The translations under genes and the position numbers were made by a program. From Roseofilum capinflatum BLCC-M114 (lineage in GTDB: Bacteria; Cyanobacteriota; Cyanobacteriia; Cyanobacteriales; Desertifilaceae), in assembly GCF_030068505.1 (NCBI RefSeq), contig NZ_JAQOSO010000109.1, positions 1 through 64,000 on the forward strand: DNA of 64,000 nucleotides, given 5' to 3'. Position 1 is the first letter of the stretch. Each line of letters begins with the position of its first letter. Positions 33,111 to 42,392 of the stretch are shown here, in pieces. A model generated the notes under the pieces. That model was not told the DNA's origin. It searched no databases and saw only the letters and a list, made by a program, of their open reading frames with translations.

Positions 33111-34559
33111 ATGACCCCTGCCATGAATAATCATCCGATTCATAATACTTTTAAGATTCTTCCCCTGATTGCCAGTGCCATGGTGTTAGCCTCTTGTGGC
33201 AAAGAGCAAGTACAGGCAACAGCAACCGCTCGTCCGGCGGTTCCCGTCGCTTTTGGAGAGGTGGAATCGGGGCGGGTCAGCGATGGCACAGAATATAATG
33301 TGGCCTTAGTGTCAAGGGAAATAGCCAATGTGCGCCCTAGGGTGAGTGGAAATATTTTAGAGCGCTATGTGGAGTTAGGCGATCGCGTCACCGCCGGACA
33401 ACGAATGTTTGTCATCGATCCCATTGAACAACAGGCTGCCGTGAATTCCCAACTGGCGCAAGTCGGATCGGCAACAGCCGCCGTAGAGACCGCCAAAAGT
33501 AATCTGCAATCGGCGATCGCCGAACGGGCCCGCATTGCCGCCGAAAAAGACCTCAACTCCGCCCGCGCCAACTGGGAAAACGCCAAATCCACCCTCCTCT
33601 CCCAAGAAGCCGAACTCACTCGCAGGCAAGCCCAACTCGACTATCAAACCCTAGAAAATGAGCGCTACCAAGCCCTCGCTGCCGATGGAGCCGTTTCCCA
33701 AGAAACCGCCGATCAAACCAAACGCTCCTATCTGCAAGCCCAAGCCGATGTCAAAAACCAAGAAAAAGTGATCGAAGCCGCTCAATCTCAAGTCGAGAGT
33801 ACCCGCCGAGCCTACGATCGCCTCATTGCCTCCGTCGATGCCCAACTCGCCGCCCAAGATCAAGTCATCGCCGGAGCTAGGGCCGAAATTGCCCGTGCCG
33901 AACAAGACCTGCAACGCACCCGGCAACAAGCCGCCGAAGCAGAAGCCCGGTTAGGATTCTATGAAATTAACGCGCCCTTTTCCGGAACCGTGGGCAACGT
34001 CCCCATCAAAGTCGGGGATTTTGTCGATAGCCAAACCCTTCTAGCCACCGTCAGCCAATCCCAACCCTTAGAAGTGCTGATTCAAATTCCCATTGACCGG
34101 TTGGCCCAAGTCCGTATTGGCACAAAAATCGAACTCAAAACCCAAGATAATCAACCCATTACCACCATTCCCGTCTCCTTCATTTCCCCCCAAACCGATC
34201 CCAATACCCAAACCATTACCATTAAAGGCATCTATGCCAACGCCCAAAACCAACTCCGAACCGATCAATTGGTCAAAGCCAAAGTCGTTTGGGAAGATCG
34301 ACCCAGCTTAACCATTCCCACCACTGCTATCAAGCGCATTGGGGGCCAAGCCTTTGTATTTGTGGTCAATGAATCAGAAGGGCAACAAGTCGCGACCCAA
34401 ACCCCCGTCACCCTAGGCAGTATCACCGGGCAAAACTTTGTCGTTCAAGAGGGCTTACAAGGAGGAGAAACCATCGTCACCGAAGGGGTGGTTAAACTCT
34501 TCGATGGGGCTGCCGTGGTCGATGCCAGCACCTTGCCCAATTCTGCGGAACAATCTTAA
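33111..34559 (+). CDS. RND efflux periplasmic adaptor (MFP)
   Basis: 482-residue membrane fusion protein. A lipoprotein-type signal ends in MVLASCGKE, so the mature N-terminal Cys is lipidated. The domain order is standard: half-barrel and lipoyl part (NVRPRVSGNILERYVELGDRV), a long coiled hairpin of about 200 residues (longer than usual), the second lipoyl half (GFYEINAPFSGTVGNVPIKVGDFVD), then beta-barrel and membrane-proximal domains (IPTTAIKRIGGQAFVFVV). It links the inner-membrane pump, encoded 350 bases downstream, to an outer-membrane channel. No TolC gene is here. The substrate is unknown. Confidence 0.93.
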   Translation: MTPAMNNHPIHNTFKILPLIASAMVLASCGKEQVQATATARPAVPVAFGEVESGRVSDGTEYNVALVSREIANVRPRVSGNILERYVELGDRVTAGQRMFVIDPIEQQAAVNSQLAQVGSATAAVETAKSNLQSAIAERARIAAEKDLNSARANWENAKSTLLSQEAELTRRQAQLDYQTLENERYQALAADGAVSQETADQTKRSYLQAQADVKNQEKVIEAAQSQVESTRRAYDRLIASVDAQLAAQDQVIAGARAEIARAEQDLQRTRQQAAEAEARLGFYEINAPFSGTVGNVPIKVGDFVDSQTLLATVSQSQPLEVLIQIPIDRLAQVRIGTKIELKTQDNQPITTIPVSFISPQTDPNTQTITIKGIYANAQNQLRTDQLVKAKVVWEDRPSLTIPTTAIKRIGGQAFVFVVNESEGQQVATQTPVTLGSITGQNFVVQEGLQGGETIVTEGVVKLFDGAAVVDASTLPNSAEQS

Positions 34560-34673
34560 GCCAGAAATCTTAAGCAATGTAACAGGCTTCTCTTGTGAAA
34601 ATCCAGCCTTAAGATAAACTGAAGGCATTTACGAGCGATTTTTTAATGAAGTCGGGTTACCCTAAACCTGTTA

Positions 34674-34684
34674 TATCAAGTCCG
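34674..34684. repeat. Extra MITE end motif beside copy B
   Basis: TATCAAGTCCG lies 25 bases left of the same motif at 34710-34720, so copy B has a doubled left end. Confidence 0.6.
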
Positions 34685-34709
34685 ATTAAACCGCTATGAT
34701 TACAAATCA

Positions 34710-34858
34710 TATCAAGTCCGGTGAATGGGAAAAAACAAGCGGGCAAGATGCCCGCACTCCTGGAATCCCTTGATATTACTGGAGTGGGAGCGTCTCGCTC
34801 CCTAGACTTTGAATTGTGGGGTTTCCGCTTCGTGGACATGAATAACCGGACTTGATAT
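34710..34858. mobile_element. MITE-like element, copy B
   Basis: About 149 bases with perfect 11-base inverted ends, TATCAAGTCCG (34710-34720) and CGGACTTGATA (about 34847-34857). Hairpins GCGGGC/GCCCGC (34739-34755) and GGGAGC/GCTCCC (34786-34802) lie inside. The order is reversed relative to 12957-13103. The element sits between the RND adaptor and pump genes and could affect their co-expression. Confidence 0.8.
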
Positions 34859-34863
34859 GCAAC

Positions 34864-34898
34864 ATTCCCCATTCCCTATTCCCCATTCCCTATTCCCC
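34864..34898. repeat. Heptamer tandem repeat (STRR-like)
   Basis: Five tandem heptamers alternating ATTCCCC and ATTCCCT, ending ten bases before the RND pump start. Any ribosome site of the pump gene is therefore weak or embedded in the repeat edge. Confidence 0.85.
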
Positions 34899-34908
34899 AA
34901 AATGACCC

Positions 34909-37900
34909 ATGCTCCTAAGTATTGCTGACAACTTCATCAAGCGACCTGTCTTAACCACCGTTTGCTCCATCCTCATCGTCCTGGTGGGGGGCATTTGTTT
35001 GCCTTTACTGCCGATTTCCCAATTGCCCCAGTTGGCGAATACGGAGGTACAGGTGACTGCCAGTTATACTGGCGCAGATGTGCAAACGGCGGAAACGACT
35101 ACCACTACCATTATAGAGCGAGAAATTAATGGGGTGGAGAATATGAAATATATGTACTCCAACACCAATAATGGGGGGTTGACCTCCATTCGGGTGGCCT
35201 TTCCCCAAGAAGTAGACCGGGATATTGCTCAGGTGAATGTGCAAAACCGGGTTGCTGTGGCTGAACCCCAACTCCCCGCAGAAGTGAAGCAAACCGGGGT
35301 GAAAACGGATAAAGCTTCACCCAATATTCTTTTGGTGCTGGGATTTTCCTCCGATCGCGATGAGTCGGGAGATTATTTTTACGATGAGATCTTTATGAGT
35401 AACTATATCGATCTCAATATTCTCGACCAACTTAAACGACTTCCAGGGGTAGGACAAGCCACACTATTGGGCGATCGCAAATATGCCATGCGAATTTGGC
35501 TCGACCCCAATAAAATGGCAGCACGGGGACTGGCAGCTTCAGATGTGGTCAATGCTCTGAGAGAACAAAACCTGCAAGTGGGAGCCGGGAAAATAGGTCA
35601 AGCCCCAGCCCCAGAGGGACAACTGTTTGAAATTCCCCTGCAAGCCACTGGTCGATTTGCTGATGTTAGCGAATTTGAAGAACTGGTGGTCAAGGTTGGC
35701 TCTGGGGGAACTTTAGTCAAGCTTAAAGATGTGGCGCAAGTGGAATTAGGGGCACAGGATTATACGGTAAATGTACTCTTAAATACTGATCCAGGGGTGG
35801 GGATTGCCATCTATCAGTTGCCGGGATCAAATGCTTTGGAAACCGCTCAAGCTGTGAAGTCAGAGATGCAAAGATTATCGGCAGACTTCCCTCCAGGCAT
35901 GAATATGGTCGTTGCTTATGATACGACGACATTTATTAATAAGTCTTTGGAAGAAGTGGTCATCACCCTCTTCCAGGCGATCGGTTTGGTGATCCTGATT
36001 CTGTTTGTGTTTCTCCAGGACTGGCGCTCAACTCTGGTTCCGGCGATCGCCATTCCCGTTGCCTTAATTGGGGCGGCTGCGGGTTTAATGTTTGCGGGCT
36101 TTGAAATCAATACCCTCACCCTGTTCGCCTTCACCCTGGCTTCCGGTTTAGTGGTGGATGATGCGATCGTAATTGTAGAAGCGGTATCGAGCAAAATAGA
36201 AGAGGGAATGCAAGCCAGACAAGCCGCCCTCGATGCCATGGAAGAACTCACCGGCGCAACGATCGCCACCTCAGCCGTACTCATGGCCGTATTTATCCCC
36301 GTCTCCTTCTTCCCTGGAACCACGGGCATTATCTACAAACAATTCGCCCTCACCATCGCCTTTGCCGTCGCCTGCTCCACCTTTAACGCCCTCACCTTCT
36401 CCCCCACCATGTCCGCCTTGCTCTTGCGGCGCAAAGAAGAACCCCATGGGCCCCTGGCTTGGCTATTCAACCAATTTAACCGAGGGTTTGGTTGGGTGCA
36501 GGCTCGCTATGGGAATTTGATTGAATTTCTCACCCGCATCAATGCCCTAGTCATCGGCGTATTTGTTCTTGGTTTAGTGGCCACCGTTTGGATGTATAAC
36601 ACCGTTCCCAGTGGCTTTGTGCCCGAAGAAGACCAAGGCTATTTTCTGGTCATTTATCAAGCTCCCGATGGCGTATCCCTAGACTATACCGCCGGAGTGG
36701 CCAAAAAAGTCGAGGAAAAAATCCGTTCTGTGCCTGAAGTCGAGCATACCTTTGGCGCAGCCGGTTATAGCTTTGATGGTCAAGACCCCAGTAAAGGGAT
36801 CTTCTTTGTCAACTTAAAATCTTGGGATGAGCGACCCACCGCCGAGCAGTCAGTGTATGGCGTTTTGCAAAAGGTTAATCGCTCTTTAGGCACGATTCCC
36901 GAAGTGTTTGCCTTGGCGGTCAATGCCCCTCCAGTCCAAGGGATGGGGAATACCGGGGGCTTTGAGTTCCAACTACAAGACCGCACCGGTAATGCAACAA
37001 TTCAAGACCTGCTCAATAATGCCAACCGTTTAATTGGGGCAGTCAACTCAGATGAGTATCCGGCGGTTGCTGGTGCATATACCCAGTTTACGGCCGATAA
37101 AGCCCAAAAAAGAGTCGAGGTATTGCGCGATCGCGCTAAAGCCCTAAATGTAGATGTCAATGAAGTCTTTGCTACCCTCGCCACCTATCTGGGATCGAGT
37201 TACGTTAATGATTTTGTCCTCGGACAGCGCCAATATCGGGTTTATGTGCAAGCCGATGCTCAATATCGCTCCGATCCCGAAGATATTAATCAGCTTTATG
37301 TGCGATCTAGGGACGGCACAATGGTTCCCTTGGGGAGTTTAATTAAGCTCACCGAGTTTACCGGCCCGGAGATTATTCAACACTTTAATGTCTTCCGGTC
37401 GATTAAAATTCAAGGTAACCCAGCTCGTGGCTATAGTTCTGGACAGGCGATCGCCGCCATGGAACAAGCCGCCAGCGAAGTCCTAGACCCCGGTTTTGGC
37501 TACTCCTGGCAAGGAACCGCCCTAGAAGAAAAAGCCTCTGGAGGCAGCGCCCCCATCATCTTCGGTCTCGGCTTTATCATGGTATTCCTGGTCTTAGCTG
37601 CTCAGTATGAGAGCTACATTGACCCCACCATTATCATGCTGTCGGTTCCTCTCTCTGTGTTAGGGGCCCTCTCTGCCATTTGGTTCCGCGCCAATGTGGT
37701 GCAAGCGGGAGGCCTTTGGCCCATCGTCACCAACGATGTGTACTGCCAAGTTGCCCTGGTCATGCTGATCGGGTTAGCCTCCAAAAACTCCATTCTGATC
37801 GTCGAGTTTGCCAACCAACTCCATGAAAAGGGTCTAGACTTCACCAAAGCTGCTACCCAAGCCGCCGAGCAGCGTTTCCGTCCCATTCAAATGACCGCCT

Positions 37901-38262
37901 TTTCTACCCTAGTGGGCTTTTGGCCTCTGGTAACAGCCTCTGGTGCAGGGTCGAGCAGTCGTTGGTCTTTGGGAACCGCTATTTTTGGGGGAATGCTGGT
38001 GGGAACCATTCTCAGTTTGGTGATTACACCCAACTTGTATATTGCCGTCAAAACCCTAGAAGCCCGTTTACTCAAGGGTGAAAAACCGCAAAAACCGACC
38101 GGAGGTTCAGGAGGTTTAGGAGCGCTGGGAAGTTTGTCTGGTTTATTGAAAAAACCCATGGCCAAGAATGGCCACAGCACTAATGGGACGACCGAAGATC
38201 AAGCAGATGAGCCGACGGAACCAGAGACCTTATCGGAAGAGTCCGAAAGCGGTAAACGCTAA
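34909..38262 (+). CDS. RND efflux pump permease (HAE1/AcrB type)
   Basis: 1,117 residues, somewhat longer than AcrB because of a charged C-terminal tail of about 50 residues rich in Gly, Asn and Glu. It has twelve predicted helices and two large periplasmic loops. The start FIKRPVLTTVCSILIVLVGG is typical of HAE1 pumps. In TM4 the proton-relay pair is GLVVDDAIVIVEAV. The central FxPEDQGYF-like motif is GFVPEEDQGYF. It exports hydrophobic compounds with proton antiport and forms a trimer with the upstream adaptor. The MITE-like element and heptamer repeat separate it from the adaptor gene. Its stop overlaps that of convergent csaB by four bases. Confidence 0.95.
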   Translation: MLLSIADNFIKRPVLTTVCSILIVLVGGICLPLLPISQLPQLANTEVQVTASYTGADVQTAETTTTTIIEREINGVENMKYMYSNTNNGGLTSIRVAFPQEVDRDIAQVNVQNRVAVAEPQLPAEVKQTGVKTDKASPNILLVLGFSSDRDESGDYFYDEIFMSNYIDLNILDQLKRLPGVGQATLLGDRKYAMRIWLDPNKMAARGLAASDVVNALREQNLQVGAGKIGQAPAPEGQLFEIPLQATGRFADVSEFEELVVKVGSGGTLVKLKDVAQVELGAQDYTVNVLLNTDPGVGIAIYQLPGSNALETAQAVKSEMQRLSADFPPGMNMVVAYDTTTFINKSLEEVVITLFQAIGLVILILFVFLQDWRSTLVPAIAIPVALIGAAAGLMFAGFEINTLTLFAFTLASGLVVDDAIVIVEAVSSKIEEGMQARQAALDAMEELTGATIATSAVLMAVFIPVSFFPGTTGIIYKQFALTIAFAVACSTFNALTFSPTMSALLLRRKEEPHGPLAWLFNQFNRGFGWVQARYGNLIEFLTRINALVIGVFVLGLVATVWMYNTVPSGFVPEEDQGYFLVIYQAPDGVSLDYTAGVAKKVEEKIRSVPEVEHTFGAAGYSFDGQDPSKGIFFVNLKSWDERPTAEQSVYGVLQKVNRSLGTIPEVFALAVNAPPVQGMGNTGGFEFQLQDRTGNATIQDLLNNANRLIGAVNSDEYPAVAGAYTQFTADKAQKRVEVLRDRAKALNVDVNEVFATLATYLGSSYVNDFVLGQRQYRVYVQADAQYRSDPEDINQLYVRSRDGTMVPLGSLIKLTEFTGPEIIQHFNVFRSIKIQGNPARGYSSGQAIAAMEQAASEVLDPGFGYSWQGTALEEKASGGSAPIIFGLGFIMVFLVLAAQYESYIDPTIIMLSVPLSVLGALSAIWFRANVVQAGGLWPIVTNDVYCQVALVMLIGLASKNSILIVEFANQLHEKGLDFTKAATQAAEQRFRPIQMTAFSTLVGFWPLVTASGAGSSSRWSLGTAIFGGMLVGTILSLVITPNLYIAVKTLEARLLKGEKPQKPTGGSGGLGALGSLSGLLKKPMAKNGHSTNGTTEDQADEPTEPETLSEESESGKR

Positions 38263-39326
38263 CGGGTGATGAGATAACGATGTAGCATCTGTTGATGTTG
38301 CATCGTTTGCCCCCGAATCTCTTCAAGGTGTGCAGGGGTTAGGGGTTGTCGATGTTTGTAGAAGTCGATCCAAGTTTGGCTAATTTGGCTGGGGTCTTCT
38401 GGGAGCCGATCGAGTTCCCAGCCGGGAAGATTAAACTGTTCCATCAGTTGGGTGACCTTGGGATCGTAACTGAGGGCAAAGCAAGGACACCCCATGGAAG
38501 CGGCCATGATTAAACCGTGGAGTCGCATGGCGATCGCCATTTGGACTTGACTAAAGATACTTTTATACTGTTCTGGGCGATCGCCCATCCAAATTTCACT
38601 GACCTGGGGAAGCGCTTCATGGACTCTTTGGGCCAGGTCTAAATCGCTTTTGGGCTGGAAGGGTAATAAGAGGAGATGACTTTGGGTGCCCCGTTGTAGC
38701 TCAATTAAGGCTTGGGTCAGGATTTGCAGCCGATCTGCTGTCAGTTGGGGATGGGGACGCAACACTACGGCAATTCTCGGATGGGGTAAATGATCTAGAC
38801 TTTGAACAGGGAGAGGGTCTAAGGCCCAAACTGGATCGGGAGCCAGGATATGAGGAATTTTCCAATCTGTTAAGAGTTGCGCCGACTGGCGATCGCGCAC
38901 ACTAACTGCCGTACATCCACCAAAGAGCGATCGCGCCAGTTGGCGAGTCAGAGCAGAATTTAAGGGGCCGATCCCTTGTCCCCAAGCCAGGGTCACTTTC
39001 CCCATCCGTTGCGCTAGGGCCATGAGGGCAAAATAATAAAGGGGCGATCGCCAACTGGTCACATCTTGTATTAAACTTCCTCCTCCCCAGATAAACCCAT
39101 CCGCAGAGGCTAAGGTGCGCCAGAGATCGGCGATCGAAGTGCGATCGCGCCAGCGATGCGTAGCATTATTGCAGGTTTCCACCCCATACTGTTGCTGTGT
39201 TTCCTCGCAGTTGGCTGACAACACGACCGGAGTCACCGTTTCCGGTAACATCTGCAATAGAGTCACCAACAGGGCTTCATCTCCAGCATTTCCCTGGCCA
39301 TAGTATCCACATAACACCACACGCAT
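38259..39326 (-). CDS. csaB: Polysaccharide pyruvyl transferase CsaB
   Basis: 355 residues. The N-terminal VVLCGYYGQGNAGDEALLVTLLQ is the glycine-rich signature of CsaB. GFIWGGGSLIQDVTSWRSPLYY and VTLAWGQGIGPLNS follow, then a C-terminal half with FPFQPKSDLDLAQ-type loops and AMRLHGLIMAASMGCPCFALSYDPK. CsaB pyruvylates a cell-wall-linked polysaccharide that anchors SLH-domain surface proteins, using phosphoenolpyruvate. In cyanobacteria it probably serves S-layer or outer-membrane anchoring. Cytoplasmic. It converges with the RND pump gene and follows acs on the same strand with a 69-base gap. Confidence 0.93.
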   Translation of the reverse strand: MRVVLCGYYGQGNAGDEALLVTLLQMLPETVTPVVLSANCEETQQQYGVETCNNATHRWRDRTSIADLWRTLASADGFIWGGGSLIQDVTSWRSPLYYFALMALAQRMGKVTLAWGQGIGPLNSALTRQLARSLFGGCTAVSVRDRQSAQLLTDWKIPHILAPDPVWALDPLPVQSLDHLPHPRIAVVLRPHPQLTADRLQILTQALIELQRGTQSHLLLLPFQPKSDLDLAQRVHEALPQVSEIWMGDRPEQYKSIFSQVQMAIAMRLHGLIMAASMGCPCFALSYDPKVTQLMEQFNLPGWELDRLPEDPSQISQTWIDFYKHRQPLTPAHLEEIRGQTMQHQQMLHRYLITR

Positions 39327-39357
39327 ATCAATTCAAGATTAAAAATGATTGTGTCGG

Positions 39358-39387
39358 GGCGGGTTCCCCCATTGGAGATAACCCGCC
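39358..39387 (-). terminator. Possible terminator after acs
   Basis: GGCGGGTT (39358-39365) and AACCCGCC (39380-39387) form an 8-bp stem between the acs stop and the csaB start. There is no clear T-run in the acs direction, so read-through into csaB is possible. Confidence 0.4.
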
Positions 39388-39395
39388 TTGCTTGA

Positions 39396-41366
39396 TTAAC
39401 TATCTTCGCGCAATTTGTCGAGTACACTACGGTCTTCTAAGGTCGAAGTATCCCCGGCAATTTCTTGACCTCCCGCTAGGGAGCGCAGTAAGCGACGCAT
39501 AATCTTACCCGATCGCGTTTTCGGCAGAGCATCCGTAAAGCGGATCTCACTGGGACGAGCTAGGGCCCCAATTTCAGCCACCACATGCTGCTTTAACTCT
39601 TTTTCTAGCGCTTCTGAACCACTATAGGTTCCTTCTAGGGTGACAAAGGCAACAATTTCTTCCCCTTTGAGTTCATCGGGTTTACCGACTACAGCCGCCT
39701 CAGCAACGGAGGGATGGGAAACCAGTGCCGATTCAATTTCCATGGTTCCTAACCGGTGACCGGAAACATTCACCACATCATCAACCCGGCCCATCACCCA
39801 GTAATAGCCATCTTCATCCTTACGCGCTCCATCACCGGCAAAGTAGAGATATTGGCCATCTTTGGGGGGTATATGTTCCCAATAGGTGCGCCGGAAGCGA
39901 TCGGGATCGCCGTAAACCGTCCGCATCATACTCGGCCAAGGATGGCGTACCACCAAATAGCCCCCCTGATTATCCTCTACTGGATTGCCTTCTAGGTCTA
40001 CGATATCGGCCAAAATGCCAGGGAAGGGTAGGGTGGCTGAACCGGGTTTGGTGGGAATGGCTCCGGGTAAGGGAGTGAGCATAAACCCGCCGGTTTCCGT
40101 TTGCCACCAGGTATCAACAATAGGGCATTTTTCATGGCCGATAATGCGGTGATACCACATCCAAGCTTCTGGGTTAATGGGTTCGCCCACTGTGCCTAAA
40201 ATCCGCAGGGAGGAGAGGTCGCGGGCGTTGGGGTGATGTTCTCCCAGTTTGATGAAGGCGCGAATAGCAGTAGGCGCGGTATAGAAGATGGTTACGCCGT
40301 ATTTTTCCACTACATCCCACAAACAACCAGGGTTCGAGGCACGGGGGGCCCCTTCGTACATGACGGTGGTGGCTCCATTGGAGAGGGGGCCATAGACAAT
40401 ATAACTGTGGCCAGTAATCCAGCCCACATCAGCGGTACACCAGTAAACGTCGGTTTCTTGCAGGTCAAAGGCCCATTTGAGGGTCATGTGGGTGTAGAGG
40501 TTATAACCGCCGGTGGTGTGAACGACTCCTTTGGGTTTGCCGGTGGTTCCGGAGGTGTAGAGGATGAAGAGCATGTCTTCGCTGTCCATGGGTTCGGCGG
40601 GACAGTGGGCGGAAACTCCGGCTTGTAGGTCGTGCCACCAGTGATCCCGGCCGGGTTCCATGTGTACCTGTTGGTTGGTGCGCTGGACGACGAGGACGTT
40701 ATCGACAGAAGGGACGGCGTTATCGGCGATCGCCTTATCCACCTGGGGCTTGAGAGGGACAATATTATCTTTACGCCAGCCTCCATCAGCAGTAATGACG
40801 AGTTTGGCTTCTGCATCCACAAGACGGTCTTTCAGGGCTTCCGCACTAAAGCCGCCAAAAATGACGGTATGGGGTGCGCCAATGCGGGCGCAGGCTAAGA
40901 GGGCGATCGCCGCTTCGGGGATCATGGGCATATAGATGCCGACGCGATCGCCTTTTTGCACCCCTAACTGTTTCAGCACATTGGCCATTTGGCAGACTTC
41001 CCGATGCAGTTGGGCGTAGGTGAGGGTGCGGGAGTCTCCCGGTTCTCCTTCCCAGATTAGAGCCGCTTTATTTTTGCGCCAGGTCTTGAGGTGGCGATCG
41101 AGACAATTATAAGAAATATTAATTTTCCCCCCCACAAACCACTGGGCAAAGGGAGGTTGCCAGTCCAGGACTTGATCCCACTTCTCAAACCAGTCTAATT
41201 CTTGCTCGGCCAGTTCAGCCCAAAACCCTTGGGGGTCAGCTTTGGCTTTTTCACAGAGCTGCTGATACTCTTCCAGGCTTTTAATCTGGGCATTTTGGGC
41301 AAATTCTGCTGAGGGGTGAAATTGACGTTTTTCTTTGAGGATCGATTCAATGGTTGGTTGTGACAT
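39396..41366 (-). CDS. acs: Acetyl-CoA synthetase
   Basis: 656 residues, the normal length. It activates acetate with ATP and CoA via acetyl-AMP. The ANL-family motifs are present: [20 protein letters not shown] (P-loop), [13 protein letters not shown] (A4-A5 region), [38 protein letters not shown] (hinge), and the C-terminal [12 protein letters not shown] whose Lys is essential and a known acetylation site. It is cytoplasmic and probably scavenges acetate. The upstream gap to the next minus-strand gene is about 150 bases. Confidence 0.97.
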   Translation of the reverse strand: MSQPTIESILKEKRQFHPSAEFAQNAQIKSLEEYQQLCEKAKADPQGFWAELAEQELDWFEKWDQVLDWQPPFAQWFVGGKINISYNCLDRHLKTWRKNKAALIWEGEPGDSRTLTYAQLHREVCQMANVLKQLGVQKGDRVGIYMPMIPEAAIALLACARIGAPHTVIFGGFSAEALKDRLVDAEAKLVITADGGWRKDNIVPLKPQVDKAIADNAVPSVDNVLVVQRTNQQVHMEPGRDHWWHDLQAGVSAHCPAEPMDSEDMLFILYTSGTTGKPKGVVHTTGGYNLYTHMTLKWAFDLQETDVYWCTADVGWITGHSYIVYGPLSNGATTVMYEGAPRASNPGCLWDVVEKYGVTIFYTAPTAIRAFIKLGEHHPNARDLSSLRILGTVGEPINPEAWMWYHRIIGHEKCPIVDTWWQTETGGFMLTPLPGAIPTKPGSATLPFPGILADIVDLEGNPVEDNQGGYLVVRHPWPSMMRTVYGDPDRFRRTYWEHIPPKDGQYLYFAGDGARKDEDGYYWVMGRVDDVVNVSGHRLGTMEIESALVSHPSVAEAAVVGKPDELKGEEIVAFVTLEGTYSGSEALEKELKQHVVAEIGALARPSEIRFTDALPKTRSGKIMRRLLRSLAGGQEIAGDTSTLEDRSVLDKLREDS

Positions 41367-41519
41367 GCTATGGAGGCGATCTTAAGTAAAGGTCTATCCC
41401 CTCTTTGTAATCCAGAATCACACCAATATAGATTGAGTTTCATTAAGTTTAAGATTTGCACTAGGTGCGGGTCATCTCCACCGCCCCCTGTCTCCCCATT
41501 CTCTCCATACCCTCATGGT

Positions 41520-42200
41520 CTAATAAACCCTGCCTCGATACACTCGTTTGTGACGGGCTTTTTCTGCATCATTTTTTCCCGATTGACTTAAAGAAGGTAC
41601 AGGTTGCAGAGGGGGACGAGAATCTCCATTGATCTCGGATGGGGCAAAAGGATCAGCAGGATGCTCTAGAACTTCATGATTATTTAGAGAGTTGGCAAAG
41701 GAGGGCGTTGATAAGGATTGGGCATTTTCGAGATCTTGTTTTAACTCCAGTAGACAAGACACCAAGGGATCATTGTGAATCGCTAATCCTCCCAGAGCGG
41801 ATAATACTTTTTTAGTACCCGCAATCACTTTTAGGGCTAGGGTATCGGCTTCAAAGGGGGGGAGAATATCGATCGCTCCATAGGCGATCGCCGCTTGTCG
41901 TTGCTGATGGTTAATTTCCGCCTCACTGCTTTCTAGGAGAATCACCGGCACTGGGACAGGGTTCTCTAGAGAGCTACGACAAAATTGCTCGATATCTAAA
42001 TCTGGCGTTTGTCGATCCATGAGAATCACATGGGGCCGGGTTTGAGGGCTAGAGTTAATCTCCTGTAGCTGCTCCGATAAGTTGGCTACTGATGCCGACA
42101 GAATGACTGCCAAGTTTTGCGAGATTAACACTCTTTGCCATACCCACCGTTGGAAGTCGCAGGGTTGGCATAAAAGGACAGTTGCTCTTGGATTAGTCAT
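41520..42200 (-). CDS. Degenerate receiver-domain protein with YRG tail
   Basis: 226 residues. The first 130 look like a receiver domain: TVLLCQPCDFQRWVWQRVL (first strand, acidic pair reduced to one Asp), HVILMDRQTPDLD (phospho-site Asp62), VILLESSEAE, and IDILPPFEADTL where the usual Lys of 'KPF' is Pro. Loss of the Lys and one acid suggests phosphorylation-independent function. The second half is low complexity and ends in KRVYRGRVY, a tail resembling the YRG motifs on some cyanobacterial proteins. There is no output domain. It is divergent from amt by 192 bases. Function unknown. Confidence 0.7.
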   Translation of the reverse strand: MTNPRATVLLCQPCDFQRWVWQRVLISQNLAVILSASVANLSEQLQEINSSPQTRPHVILMDRQTPDLDIEQFCRSSLENPVPVPVILLESSEAEINHQQRQAAIAYGAIDILPPFEADTLALKVIAGTKKVLSALGGLAIHNDPLVSCLLELKQDLENAQSLSTPSFANSLNNHEVLEHPADPFAPSEINGDSRPPLQPVPSLSQSGKNDAEKARHKRVYRGRVY

Positions 42201-42392
42201 AGAAGGATTAGACCGCTTGATTTAGAGTAACATTGTGCAAATTCAGAACTATAAGCTAAGTTTATAACTTAATCTTTTGATTAGCTGTTTTTAAAGTTTT
42301 CCTCAAGATCGGTATAACAGAAAACAGTACAAAGATTCTGTATCATTTAATGCATTTAAGAATCGGATTTTCTAGGCAAAATTAAAGCTTAA

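Noticed and set aside
33140-34268. Open frames on the minus strand within the RND adaptor gene
   Set aside because: They mirror the codon pattern of the long adaptor frame; no start signals or domain features.
35916-38180. Open frames opposite the RND pump gene
   Set aside because: Low-complexity Ser/Pro/Ile-rich translations typical of antisense of a membrane protein gene.
42230-42392. NtcA site before amt
   Set aside because: GTA and TAC occur near 42312-42331, but their spacing is 13, not the required 8, so no site is claimed.
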